From Dermabacteraceae bacterium TAE3-ERU5 (GTDB lineage Bacteria; Actinomycetota; Actinomycetes; Actinomycetales; Dermabacteraceae), in contig JAHUUK010000009.1 of assembly GCA_019218375.1 (NCBI GenBank), forward strand, positions 1 through 64,000: a stretch of 64,000 bases of DNA, given 5' to 3'. Shown one piece after another: positions 35,064 through 43,819 of the stretch. The stretch's first letter is position 1, and every line of letters begins with the position of its first letter. The notes beneath the pieces were generated by a model. It did no database searches and was not told the origin of the DNA. It saw only the letters and a program-made list of their open reading frames with translations. The translations under genes and the position numbers were made by a program.

Positions 35064-37193
35064 TCAGCTTCTTTCGATCTGTTCGGCTGCGGCGAACCTG
35101 CGCAGGGCGCGCGCGGCGGCCGGGTAAGCCGTTAGTTCGGGGTCGGCCGCGATTAGCCTTTCGGCGTGTTCGCGGGCGGTCACGATGAGGTGGGCATCGT
35201 TTAGCAGGTCTAGGTATTTTAGTTCGCTGCGCGCGCCTGCCTGGCTGGTTCCGGTCAGTTCGCCCTGCCGACGATAGCGCAGGTCTATTTCGGCGAGCGC
35301 AAAGCCGTCCGTGGTTACGGCCACGGCGGCGAGCCTGTCGGCGCTGTCGCTACCGGGCGGCGCGCTGGATACGAGGAAGCAGATGCCGGGTAAGTGAGAG
35401 CGTCCGACCCTCCCCCGGAGCTGGTGTAGCTGCGAGAGTCCGAAACGGTCGGCATCGAGGATGACCATGGCGGTGGCGTCGGGGATGTCCACCCCGACTT
35501 CGATCACCGTGGTGCTGACGAGCAGGTTGCTTTCGCCGTTCGCGAAGGCGCGCATGGTGGCGGTTTTTTGTTCCGCGCTCTGCTGCCCGTGCAGGGTGGC
35601 GATACGCGCGTGAGGCAGATCGGGGTGCGCGGCGAGGGTCTGCGCGGTCTGGGTGACGCTGTGCCCGCCCTCGTTTTCCTGGTTGATGCGGGGGCAGACC
35701 ACGAACGCGCGCCTGCCCGCCGCGAGTTCTTCGTCTACCCGCTGCCACATGCGCTTGTTCCAGGTAACGGCGCTTTCGGGAACGTAGTGGCTGGTTACTC
35801 CCGCGCGCTGGGCGGGGGTTTCGTGGAGGGTGAGCGCGTCTAGGTCACCGAGCATGGCCAGCGCTGCGGTGCGCGGGATTGGGGTGGCCGTCATGACGAT
35901 CACGTGGGCGTGCAAACCGGCGGGGGCGCTTTCGCGTAGGGTGGCGCGTTGATTCACCCCGAAACGGTGCTGTTCGTCGATAACTACGAGGCCGAGTCTG
36001 TGGAAGGTGACGTTCTCTGACAGCAGGGCGTGGGTGCCGACGATGATGCCGGCTTCGCCGCTGAGGCAGGCCAGGAGCGCTTCGCGCCGCTGCGGCACGG
36101 AGACTGAACCGGTCAGCAGGTGGACGCGCGTGGCGTGCGCGGGGGCGTGGATGGTTCCCGCGCGCGCTAGGTCGCCGAGGAGCCCGCGGATCGTTTCTGC
36201 GTGCTGCTGGGCTAGCACTTCGGTGGGTGCCAGCAGTACCGCTTGTGCCCCGCTGTCTACCGCTCGCAGCATGGCGAGGAGCGCGAGCACGGTTTTTCCT
36301 GCGCCGACGTCTCCTTGCAGCAGGATGCTGGCGGGATGGTTTTGCGAGATCCTTTGCGCGATCTGCGCGCTCACCTCTTGCTGTCCCGCCGTCAGCGTGT
36401 AGGGCAAGCCCGTGATTAGTTCCTGTTGCAGGGGGCCGTCTTTTGCCAGCGGTAGCGCTTTCTCGCGGCTGTCTGCGTAGCGGCGCTGAGCGAATACCAG
36501 TTGCAGCAGAAACGCCTCTTCGCAGGCCAGGTAGCGCCGCGCGCGCTCGCCGCTTTCCGCGCTTACCGGTTGGTGCATTTCCCGCAGCGCTTGCCCGAGG
36601 GAAGGCAGCCCGTAGGCGCGGCGCACGCTCTCCGGCAGGGTGTCGCTCACCGAGTCCGCGGCGGAGATGATTTTGGCGATCGCGCCGCGCAGGTGTTTCT
36701 GTTTGGTTTTGGCGGTATCCACCAGCGGATAGACGGGGACCGGGCGCATCGCTTGGGCCACCGCTTCGGCATCATCAGCGGGGATGATTTGTGGGTGGGT
36801 GAGCTGCGGCCCGTGTCCGGGGCGGGTTTTCACGGTTCCCTGCAGCAGCACCTGCTGCCCGATGCCGAGCTGTTTTTCCCAGTAGGCGATTAGGTGGGCC
36901 GCCCCGAAAAATACTGCGTCGATCTCTGCCGTGCCGTCACCGATCGTGGCGGTGAGCATCATGCCGGGGCGTTTACGCAGGCGAAGCGTGCGGCTATCGA
37001 GCACCCGGCCTTTCACGGTGGCTTCGTCTCCGTCGTCCAGCCCCGCGATCTGGGTGAGGTTGCCGGGCACCAGGTAGCGGCTGGGGGCATAGCGCAGTAA
37101 CTGCTCTGCCGTGCGCGGACCGCACTTGCTGACGGCGGCGTATTCGGCGGGGGTGAGCAGACCCGCCAATTCCTCGTGTGCCTCAATCCTCAC
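35064..37193 (-). CDS. recG: ATP-dependent DNA helicase RecG
   Basis: This branch-migration helicase rescues stalled forks. The 709-residue protein has an N-terminal wedge/OB domain (KGRVLDSRTLRLRKRPGMM) and helicase domains with Walker A GDVGAGKTVLALLAM, the DExH box VIDEQHRFG, VIVMTATPIPRT (motif III) and the motif VI region LHQLRGRVGRS. The GTG start has no strong ribosome binding site. It forms an operon with rsmD. Confidence 0.95.
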   Translation of the reverse strand: MRIEAHEELAGLLTPAEYAAVSKCGPRTAEQLLRYAPSRYLVPGNLTQIAGLDDGDEATVKGRVLDSRTLRLRKRPGMMLTATIGDGTAEIDAVFFGAAHLIAYWEKQLGIGQQVLLQGTVKTRPGHGPQLTHPQIIPADDAEAVAQAMRPVPVYPLVDTAKTKQKHLRGAIAKIISAADSVSDTLPESVRRAYGLPSLGQALREMHQPVSAESGERARRYLACEEAFLLQLVFAQRRYADSREKALPLAKDGPLQQELITGLPYTLTAGQQEVSAQIAQRISQNHPASILLQGDVGAGKTVLALLAMLRAVDSGAQAVLLAPTEVLAQQHAETIRGLLGDLARAGTIHAPAHATRVHLLTGSVSVPQRREALLACLSGEAGIIVGTHALLSENVTFHRLGLVVIDEQHRFGVNQRATLRESAPAGLHAHVIVMTATPIPRTAALAMLGDLDALTLHETPAQRAGVTSHYVPESAVTWNKRMWQRVDEELAAGRRAFVVCPRINQENEGGHSVTQTAQTLAAHPDLPHARIATLHGQQSAEQKTATMRAFANGESNLLVSTTVIEVGVDIPDATAMVILDADRFGLSQLHQLRGRVGRSHLPGICFLVSSAPPGSDSADRLAAVAVTTDGFALAEIDLRYRRQGELTGTSQAGARSELKYLDLLNDAHLIVTAREHAERLIAADPELTAYPAAARALRRFAAAEQIERS

Positions 37194-37418
37194 GTAGCTA
37201 AGTCTGCCAGCAATTCAGTTTCGGGTATGGTGGGAGTGCGGCATTCGCCAACCCGGCGTTGGTGACCGACTCCACAGACCAATACAGCGTTTATTTGCTT
37301 CGGTGGGTTATCCTTGTGTGGTTGTCGTGTCGTGGATAGCGAGTAGCAAGATGTTTCTTGCACCTGGCCATCCCTGCCGCGCACGACCCCATTAGACCTA
37401 CTACTCAGGAGAAGAACC

Positions 37419-37610
37419 GTGGCTTCTACGTGTGACATCTGCGCCAAGGGCCCGAGCTTCGGTAAGAGCGTTTCGCACTCGCACCGCCGTACCTCGCGCC
37501 GCTGGAACCCGAACATCCAGTCCGTGCGCACCGTCGAGAACGGCACCCCCAAGCGCAAGAACGTGTGCACCTCCTGCCTGAAGGCCGGCAAGGTGGTCCG
37601 CGCTATCTGA
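37419..37610 (+). CDS. rpmB: 50S ribosomal protein L28, zinc-binding type
   Basis: This 63-residue L28 has both cysteine pairs, CDIC near the N-terminus and CTSC near the C-terminus. It is the zinc-ribbon (C+) paralogue and not the zinc-independent form used under zinc limitation. The start is GTG with AGGAGAAGAACC upstream. It is monocistronic between recG and thiL. Confidence 0.96.
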   Translation: MASTCDICAKGPSFGKSVSHSHRRTSRRWNPNIQSVRTVENGTPKRKNVCTSCLKAGKVVRAI

Positions 37611-37620
37611 GCGTGACGCA

Positions 37621-37654
37621 AAAAGAGCACCGGGCACTGCCCGGTGCTTTTTTG
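37621..37654. terminator. Bidirectional terminator between rpmB and thiL
   Basis: AGCACCGGGC (37626-37635) pairs with GCCCGGTGCT (37639-37648) around an ACT loop. T residues follow on the plus strand and A residues precede for the minus strand. Confidence 0.9.
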
Positions 37655-37704
37655 TTGCCGTTCTTTGTTTCCCGCTCCAGGGCGGGGGCAACTATTCGAG
37701 GCGG

Positions 37705-38658
37705 CTAGGCGCTAACGAAGTGGTCAAACCCTCCGCTTACCCGTTTTCCGTCCAGGAACACACCGCTACCTGCCGAGACGCTACCTATGCGGCGAAAGCC
37801 CACCGGGATTTGGTTCTCGGGGCAGGCTCCCAGAAGTAGGTGCTCCTCTCCCCCGTAGCAGACCCATTCGTGTGCGTCTGCCCCGAGAAGCTGCGCCTGG
37901 GGTTGCAGCGCGGCAATATCCGCGGCCAGGGAGCGCACGCAAATATCCAGCCTCACCGAGCTGGCCCGCGCTATTCTGCCTGCGTCGCGCACCAGCCCGT
38001 CGGAAACATCTATCAGCGCGTGCATGCCGCGCGAGAGCCAGCCTGCCTCCAGCGGAGGGTTTGGAGCATGGTGATAGGCGATTACGTCGGCCAACGGTGC
38101 CGGGCAGTCGCCAGCGGGCCGGTAGCCCGCGAGAAGGGCCGCTAGGCCCGCCGCACTGCGTCCGAGCCGCGCCCGGCTCAGCACAAGCGCGTCTCCCGCG
38201 CGCGCCCCGGCCCTTGTCACCGGCGGCTGTTCCGCGCGGCCGAGCGCGGTCACAGTGAGGGAGATTTCTCCGCCGCGCCCCAAGTCTCCTCCCACCACGC
38301 CCACTCCGTAGGGGGCGCACCTGTCGCGCAGGCCGCTGGCCACGCCGCGCAAGAAAGCGGCGCTTTCTTCGCCCGACATTTCCCTGGGCAGCGTCAGCGA
38401 AACCAGCAGCGCCAGGGGCCTAGCTCCCATAGCGGCAACGTCGGCCAGGTTCTGTACGGCAGCCTTGCAGCCGAGCTGATGCGGCGTGATCGCGTCCGCA
38501 AGAAAATCGCTGCCTTCGGTCAGGGTATCGATGGTTGCGGTGAGCCCTCCGGAAAACTCGAGCACCGCCGCGTCGTCCCCCGGCCCCACCAGAGCGGAAA
38601 CGCTGGGCAGAAGCGGCGTGAAATCCGCGATTAGCTTTTCTTCGCTCCACTCGGTCAT
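37705..38658 (-). CDS. thiL: Thiamine-monophosphate kinase
   Basis: The enzyme phosphorylates thiamine monophosphate to the active pyrophosphate. The 317-residue protein has the AIR-synthase-like motifs GPGDDAAVLEF, LGCKAAVQNLADVAAMGARP and GVVGGDLGRGGEISLTVTALG. No thiamine synthesis genes are nearby. It is divergent from the DUF3515 lipoprotein gene with 27 bp between start codons. Confidence 0.94.
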   Translation of the reverse strand: MTEWSEEKLIADFTPLLPSVSALVGPGDDAAVLEFSGGLTATIDTLTEGSDFLADAITPHQLGCKAAVQNLADVAAMGARPLALLVSLTLPREMSGEESAAFLRGVASGLRDRCAPYGVGVVGGDLGRGGEISLTVTALGRAEQPPVTRAGARAGDALVLSRARLGRSAAGLAALLAGYRPAGDCPAPLADVIAYHHAPNPPLEAGWLSRGMHALIDVSDGLVRDAGRIARASSVRLDICVRSLAADIAALQPQAQLLGADAHEWVCYGGEEHLLLGACPENQIPVGFRRIGSVSAGSGVFLDGKRVSGGFDHFVSA

Positions 38659-38673
38659 GCCTCAAGATTGGCA

Positions 38674-38679
38674 TAAAAT
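38674..38679 (+). promoter_or_regulatory. Putative -10 box of the DUF3515 gene (leaderless)
   Basis: TAAAAT is followed by six bases and the GTG start at 38686, predicting a transcript that begins at the start codon. Confidence 0.45.
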
Positions 38680-38685
38680 TGCGGG

Positions 38686-39177
38686 GTGAAGCGACAAAAC
38701 CCTTTTCGTTACGCCGCCCTGGCCGTACCTTTTGCCGTCTTTGCGCTGAGCGGCTGCGCCGTCACGGTTCCCGCCGCGCCTAACGCCTCCTCCCCCGTCT
38801 GCGCGGAGATAGTACGCTCTGCCCCCGCCGAGCTGGCTGGGTTGCCCCGCAGAGAAACCAGCAGCCAGGGCAGCGTCGCCTGGGGCGAAGGGGAAAGCCT
38901 GATCGTTTTGCGTTGCGGCGTGACTCCCCCGGGGCCGACGAGCGAGCGCTGCACTTCCCTCGAAGATGCCTCCGGGAACCGAATCGATGTTCTGGTCGAA
39001 ACGGAAGATTCCGATCGCCCAGACAGCATCGTTACGTTCCGCAGCTACGGCCTCTCCCCCGCCCTGGATCTGACGCTTCCCCGCGCTGCGGTCCCCGGCG
39101 GGCAGGTGTCGGCACCGCTGCTGGAACTCGCGCCACTGCTGGCGCAAGTTCCCGTGCACGCTCGCTGCAGCGGTTAG
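38686..39177 (+). CDS. DUF3515 family lipoprotein
   Basis: This 163-residue protein has a lipoprotein signal peptide with lipobox LSGC (Cys about residue 24), followed by a small extracellular domain with three more cysteines (VCAEIV, LRCG, ERCTS) and a C-terminal ARCSG. DUF3515 proteins are actinobacterial, of unknown function, and sit between ddl and thiL as here. Confidence 0.85.
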   Translation: MKRQNPFRYAALAVPFAVFALSGCAVTVPAAPNASSPVCAEIVRSAPAELAGLPRRETSSQGSVAWGEGESLIVLRCGVTPPGPTSERCTSLEDASGNRIDVLVETEDSDRPDSIVTFRSYGLSPALDLTLPRAAVPGGQVSAPLLELAPLLAQVPVHARCSG

Positions 39178-39225
39178 CCAAGCCCTGCCCCAGGCAAGGG
39201 GCGGGCTTGAGACGCAGGGAACGCT

Positions 39226-40344
39226 CTAGCGTAGGCCGGTACGCCTGTTGCTTGCCAGTTCGATCAGGTGGGTCAGCAGTTCGCTGTAGGAAAGCCCCAT
39301 CTGGGCCCACAGTACGGGGAACATCGAGAACGGGGTGAAGCCCGGCATTGTGTTGATTTCGTTTACCACGATGCCATCGTCGGTAACGAATACGTCTACC
39401 CGTGCCAGACCTTCTAGGCCGACGGCGCGAAATGCTTTTTCTGCCACCGCACGAACCTGCTCTATCTGGGTTTCTTCCAGGCGCGCAGGCACCTCGATCT
39501 CTACCGTGCCCTTACCGAAATACTTCGATTCGTAGTCGTAGAAGTCCAGATCGTCGCCGGTGCGGACCTCGCCGGGCAGGGTGGTCATGATGCCGCCGCG
39601 CGGGGTCTCCTGCAGCACGCCGCACTCGACCTCGCGGCCGGAAACGCCTGCCTCTACAAGCACGCGCGGGTCTTCGGCGAAGGCCGTCTCTAGCGCCTGT
39701 TCCAGCTGGGATAGGTCGGTAACGCGGCTTACTCCAACGCTGGAACCGGCGCGGGAAGGCTTCACGAAGAGCGGCAGGGTGAGCTCCTGCGCCTGCCGCT
39801 TGGCCAGTTCCCCACCGTCAGCGCGGTAGTCATCCTCGTGGATCATGAAGCCGTCAGCCACCCGCAATCCGGCGGCGGAAAGCAGCACCTTGGTGAAATG
39901 CTTGTCCTGGCAGGCTGCGGAGGCAAAGACGCCAGCGCCAACATAGGGCATGTCGATCAGATCGAACAGCCCCTGTATCGTGCCGTCCTCCCCGTAGGGG
40001 CCGTGCAGCAGCGGAAACATGACATCTACCCGTTTGAATGGCAGCAGTCGGCCATCGCGCACGATGCGTAGCTGCGCCCCCTGTCCGGCTTCGACCTTCC
40101 CGGTGGGAAGCAGTACTTCCTCCCCTGAGCTTGGCACCTCAGGCGCTACGCCGTCTTTAAGCTGCCAGTCTGCGGGATCGTCGCTCACGTGCAGGTAGCG
40201 GCCATCGCGGGTGATGCCGATAGCGGTGACGTCGTAACGGTCACGGTCGATCGCGGCCAGGATTCCGCCCGCCGTGACACAGGAGATGCCGTGTTCGCTT
40301 GAGCGCCCGCCGAAAAGGAGGGCCAGGGAAGTTTTCTGCGTCAT
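39226..40344 (-). CDS. ddl: D-alanine-D-alanine ligase
   Basis: The enzyme makes the D-Ala-D-Ala dipeptide of peptidoglycan precursors. The 372-residue protein has the N-terminal motif LLFGGRSSEHGISC and the ATP-grasp motifs PLFVKPSRAGSSVGVSRV and FVTDDGIVVNEINTMPGF. The omega-loop region SKYFGKGT has Tyr followed by Phe (YF). This matches the D-Ala-D-Ala type and not the D-Ala-D-Lac VanA type. The stop overlaps nothing downstream; the start overlaps plsC (ATGA). Confidence 0.95.
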   Translation of the reverse strand: MTQKTSLALLFGGRSSEHGISCVTAGGILAAIDRDRYDVTAIGITRDGRYLHVSDDPADWQLKDGVAPEVPSSGEEVLLPTGKVEAGQGAQLRIVRDGRLLPFKRVDVMFPLLHGPYGEDGTIQGLFDLIDMPYVGAGVFASAACQDKHFTKVLLSAAGLRVADGFMIHEDDYRADGGELAKRQAQELTLPLFVKPSRAGSSVGVSRVTDLSQLEQALETAFAEDPRVLVEAGVSGREVECGVLQETPRGGIMTTLPGEVRTGDDLDFYDYESKYFGKGTVEIEVPARLEETQIEQVRAVAEKAFRAVGLEGLARVDVFVTDDGIVVNEINTMPGFTPFSMFPVLWAQMGLSYSELLTHLIELASNRRTGLR

Positions 40345-41033
40345 TTTCTCTCACAGTTTTCACGCGCCACAGCGGTTAGCTCGGCGATCTTGTCCATCAA
40401 TTCTGCGGTCATCCGGCGTGCACCGGCGGCCTCGCTTTCCCCAGGCAACAGTTTCGGTGTCCAGGGAGCGGAAACCACAAAATGCACATGAGGCTTCGGC
40501 CATAGGCTGGGATGCAGCTTCTCCGGATGCCAGACGTTTTGGCTCCCCCAGCTGCCGACGGGAATGATCGGCGCGCCGGTCAAAAGCGACAACCTCACGG
40601 CGCCGGTCTTGCCCTGCAACGGCACCACCGAGGGAACGTAGGAATAGGTGCCCTCCGGAAACATGGTCACCGTATGCTTTTCTTCCAACACCGCGAGGGC
40701 GGCCGCAAGCGCTTCCTTGGCGCGCTCAGTCCCCCGGTAAACGGGGATGGTGCCGAGCATACGCAGCAAACGCCCCCCGACGGGGATCTGAAACAGGGTG
40801 TGCTTAGCCAGAAACCTCGGGTGAATACCGCGTTCGTACTGCAACCTGCCGTAGCTAACCGCGTCGTATCCGCTGAGATGGTTACCGACCAGGATCGCGG
40901 CCCCGCCGCGCGGCAGGTTTTCCGCTCCCGTCACGGTTTGTTTGGTTAGCACCCTGCTCAAGAACAGAACCGCCCCTAAAAGCGGACGGGAGAAGGCGCC
41001 GCAGCTACCGTCAGCCTTCACCGCGTTTTTCAA
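40341..41033 (-). CDS. plsC: 1-acyl-sn-glycerol-3-phosphate acyltransferase
   Basis: The enzyme adds the second acyl chain to make phosphatidic acid. The 230-residue protein has the acyltransferase box NHLSGYDAV (a variant of NHxSxxD), the glycerol-phosphate site MFPEGTYS and a hydrophobic N-terminal anchor. The His-Asp pair is spaced H-L-S-G-Y-D, one residue longer than the usual HX4D reading of HxxxxD, which still fits HX4D. It overlaps the next upstream gene by 23 bp. Confidence 0.88.
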   Translation of the reverse strand: MKNAVKADGSCGAFSRPLLGAVLFLSRVLTKQTVTGAENLPRGGAAILVGNHLSGYDAVSYGRLQYERGIHPRFLAKHTLFQIPVGGRLLRMLGTIPVYRGTERAKEALAAALAVLEEKHTVTMFPEGTYSYVPSVVPLQGKTGAVRLSLLTGAPIIPVGSWGSQNVWHPEKLHPSLWPKPHVHFVVSAPWTPKLLPGESEAAGARRMTAELMDKIAELTAVARENCERK

Positions 41034-41541
41034 TCTGTCGGGCAGGAGCCACGGTACGTCCCGGAAGTGTGTTGGCGCGCTGAGTGCCGTTAACCAGCCT
41101 GCGACGAACCGTCACCGGGGCACGCCTAGCCAGGGTGTTAACGAAGGCCGCATGGGTGAGTTTACGCGGAATAAAAGCAAGCCTGCCGCGCAGGGTACGG
41201 AACTTGATTGCCGTAGTCACCTTAAGCAGCGGCGCGTTCTCATCGACCTCCACCGCGATGCGAAGCATCCTGTGTGCGTTATCGTCCACGATCAGCGCTT
41301 CGTTGCCGCGCACTTCGTCCGTGACCAGTTCCCCTCGCGGAGACGGCACGATATCCACCATGCGTAGCGCCTCGTCAAAGAGCGCACGCGCCCCGCGCAT
41401 CGCCAGGGAAGCGTTTTCGTGAGCGAAAATCGCTTCCGCCCAGATCTGCGGGTCACGCACCTGCACCCCGCGGGTGGGCACAATGACCACGTCGCAGTAG
41501 TCGGGGATCGGGATGTCGCGCAGCGCGAGCGAGGAGCTCAC
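41011..41541 (-). CDS. Conserved hypothetical protein, possibly DUF2867-like
   Basis: This 176-residue protein has an N-terminal half PDYCDVVIVPTRGVQVRDPQ and EAIFAHENASLAMRGARALF. They resemble the DUF2867 family of actinobacterial proteins of unknown function; the match is by eye and uncertain. The C-terminus is basic (ARRAPVTVRRRLVNG). The GTG start shares one base with the murA stop (TAGTG), and the end overlaps plsC. It sits where many actinobacteria keep gpsA or another plsC neighbour. Confidence 0.55.
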   Translation of the reverse strand: MSSSLALRDIPIPDYCDVVIVPTRGVQVRDPQIWAEAIFAHENASLAMRGARALFDEALRMVDIVPSPRGELVTDEVRGNEALIVDDNAHRMLRIAVEVDENAPLLKVTTAIKFRTLRGRLAFIPRKLTHAAFVNTLARRAPVTVRRRLVNGTQRANTLPGRTVAPARQIEKRGEG

Positions 41542-42857
41542 TATTCCTCCCAGAATTCCGCGCCGAGCGCGGTGAGCTTCTTACGGAAATCTGCGTAGCC
41601 ACGGTCGATCAGATCGATACCGCGAATGTTGGACACTCCCTCCGCAGCGAGAGCCGCGATCAGGTAGGAGAAGCCACCGCGCAGGTCGGGAACGGTAATG
41701 TCCGCACCGCGAAGCGGGGTCGCTCCGGAAATAACCGCCGAATGATTGAAGTTCTGGCGGCCGAACCGGCAGCGCGAGCCACCCAAGCAGTCGCGGTAAA
41801 TCTGGATCTTGCCACCCATCTCGTTCAGCGCGGCGGTGAAGCCGAGGCGGTTTTCGTACACCGTCTCGTGCACGATAGAAAGGCCCTCTGCCTGAGTTAG
41901 CGCAACGACCAGGGGCTGCTGCCAGTCAGTCATGAAACCGGGGTGAACATCGGTTTCGATGGCAATTGCCTTCAGCGGCTTGCCGGTCGCGAAGAAGCGA
42001 ATGCCGTCTTCGCGGAAATCAATCCCGCCACCGATCTTGCGGAACACGTTAAGGAAGGCAAACATGCCCTTCTGCTGCGCATTACGCACGAAAATATCGC
42101 CCTTGGTGGCGAGCGCGGCGCAGGCCCAACTCGCCGCTTCAATCCGGTCAGGGAGCGCCACGTGTTCGTAGCCGGTGAGCCTATCTACGCCCTCAATTTC
42201 GATCGTGCGGTCGGTCTGCAGGGTGATTACCGCACCCATCTTCTGCAAAACCGCAATCAGATCTTCGATCTCCGGCTCTACCGCAGCGTTCTTAAGCTGG
42301 GTAAGGCCCTGGGCGCGTACGGCGGTCAGGAGAACCTGTTCGGTCGCGCCGACGCTCGGATACTCGAGTTCGATGCGCGTGCCGCGCAGACCGTTCGGCG
42401 CGGTGATGTAAATACCGGCTTCACGCTTTTCCACCTTGGCACCGAATTCACGCAGCACGTCCAGGTGGTAGTTGATCGGCCTGTCGCCGATGCGGCAGCC
42501 ACCGAGGTCGGGAATCACGGCCTCGCCGAGCCGGTGCAACATGGGGCCGCAGAAAAGAATCGGAATGCGCGAACTGCCCGCGTGCGCGTCGATGTCTTTG
42601 GTGACCGCTTTATCGATCACGCTGGGGTCCATCGTGATGGTGCCGGACTCGAGGTCCATGTCCACCTTCACGCCGTGCAGTTCCAGCAGCTTACCCACGA
42701 TCTGGACATCGCGAATGTCGGGCACGGAATGCAAAACACTGGGAGTTTCTCCGAGTAGCGCCGCGACCATGGCTTTAGAAACCAGGTTCTTGGCACCGCG
42801 TACGGCAATCTCACCCTCTAGCGGGCGACCGCCCCGGACAGAAAAAATCGAGCTCAT
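41541..42857 (-). CDS. murA: UDP-N-acetylglucosamine 1-carboxyvinyltransferase
   Basis: The enzyme transfers enolpyruvate from PEP to UDP-GlcNAc, the first committed step of peptidoglycan synthesis. The 438-residue protein has Lys23 (RGAKN) and the catalytic-loop Cys121 in LGGCRIGDRP. That Cys is the fosfomycin target; in mycobacteria it is Asp, giving natural resistance, so this enzyme looks fosfomycin-sensitive. It heads the murA-DUF2867-plsC-ddl operon. Confidence 0.95.
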   Translation of the reverse strand: MSSIFSVRGGRPLEGEIAVRGAKNLVSKAMVAALLGETPSVLHSVPDIRDVQIVGKLLELHGVKVDMDLESGTITMDPSVIDKAVTKDIDAHAGSSRIPILFCGPMLHRLGEAVIPDLGGCRIGDRPINYHLDVLREFGAKVEKREAGIYITAPNGLRGTRIELEYPSVGATEQVLLTAVRAQGLTQLKNAAVEPEIEDLIAVLQKMGAVITLQTDRTIEIEGVDRLTGYEHVALPDRIEAASWACAALATKGDIFVRNAQQKGMFAFLNVFRKIGGGIDFREDGIRFFATGKPLKAIAIETDVHPGFMTDWQQPLVVALTQAEGLSIVHETVYENRLGFTAALNEMGGKIQIYRDCLGGSRCRFGRQNFNHSAVISGATPLRGADITVPDLRGGFSYLIAALAAEGVSNIRGIDLIDRGYADFRKKLTALGAEFWEE

Positions 42858-43017
42858 AGCATCCTCGTCGTGGTTGGCTGCTGACTATGTCAGCCTAGCG
42901 GAAACCCTCACGGACGACGCACTTCCCGGCGCGTGATATTTACAGTGTCGGAAATATTTTCGCTCCCTTTCCGACTACGCGCCTTAACCACCTGCTCATT
43001 CTTGAGTTTTGAGACGG

Positions 43018-43023
43018 TAATGT
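43018..43023 (+). promoter_or_regulatory. Putative -10 box of ndgR (leaderless)
   Basis: TAATGT is followed by seven bases and the ATG at 43031. No Shine-Dalgarno sequence is present. Confidence 0.45.
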
Positions 43024-43030
43024 TTGCTAC

Positions 43031-43780
43031 ATGGACATCCCGTTGTTGGAGGCTGCCAAGGGATCCGGGGTCGGAGTTCTCGATAAATCGGTAGCCATAC
43101 TCGCCACTTTGGAAGCCGGACCGGCCACTCTGGCGGAGCTTGTGCACGCCTCCGGGCTTTCTCGTCCAACAGCGCACCGGCTCGCCGTAGCGCTCGAATA
43201 CCATCGCCTCGTCACCCGCGATATGCAGGGGCGTTTCGTTCTCGGCCCGCGGCTCGGCGAACTGTCTTCCGCCGCCGGCGAAGATCGCCTATTAGAGGCC
43301 GCCAATCCCATTCTCTACGCGCTACGCGATCAGACTGGCGAGTCCGGGCAGCTCTATCGCAGGCAGGGCGAATACCGTATCTGTGTTGCTACTGCGGAAC
43401 GCCCCTCGGGGCTGCGCGATTCAGTCCCCCTGGGTGCCACCCTCACCATGAAGGCGGGTAGCGCGGCGCAGGTGCTGCTGGCCTGGGAGGAACCGGATCG
43501 CCTGCATCGCGGACTGCGCGGGGCGCGTTTTAACGCCGCCATGCTGGCGGCGGTGCGTCGGCGCGGCTGGGCGCAAAGCGTCGGCGAACGGGAGTCTGGT
43601 GTCGGCTCTGTTTCCGCACCCGTTTACGGCCCAAACGGCAGGGTGATAGCCGCGCTGAGCATTTCCGGCCCGGTGGAAAGGCTGAGCCGCCAGCCGGGCA
43701 AGCGGCACGCCGCTGCGGTGATGGGGGCGGCGCACCGCCTCACCGAAATACTGCGCAGCCACGATCCGGGACAGCAGTAG
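43031..43780 (+). CDS. ndgR: IclR-family regulator NdgR/LtbR
   Basis: This 249-residue protein has an N-terminal winged helix (LAELVHASGLSRPTAHRLAV) and a C-terminal effector domain with the highly conserved TMKAGSAAQVLLAWE and RRRGWAQSVGERE. It is clearly the actinobacterial NdgR/LtbR orthologue, which controls leuCD and other amino-acid genes and is normally divergent from leuCD. Here leuCD are missing and murA is the divergent neighbour, so its targets must be elsewhere or have changed. Confidence 0.9.
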   Translation: MDIPLLEAAKGSGVGVLDKSVAILATLEAGPATLAELVHASGLSRPTAHRLAVALEYHRLVTRDMQGRFVLGPRLGELSSAAGEDRLLEAANPILYALRDQTGESGQLYRRQGEYRICVATAERPSGLRDSVPLGATLTMKAGSAAQVLLAWEEPDRLHRGLRGARFNAAMLAAVRRRGWAQSVGERESGVGSVSAPVYGPNGRVIAALSISGPVERLSRQPGKRHAAAVMGAAHRLTEILRSHDPGQQ

Positions 43781-43819
43781 CTGGCCGCCCGCCCTCCTTG
43801 GTGCGGGGAACGCTTTGCC

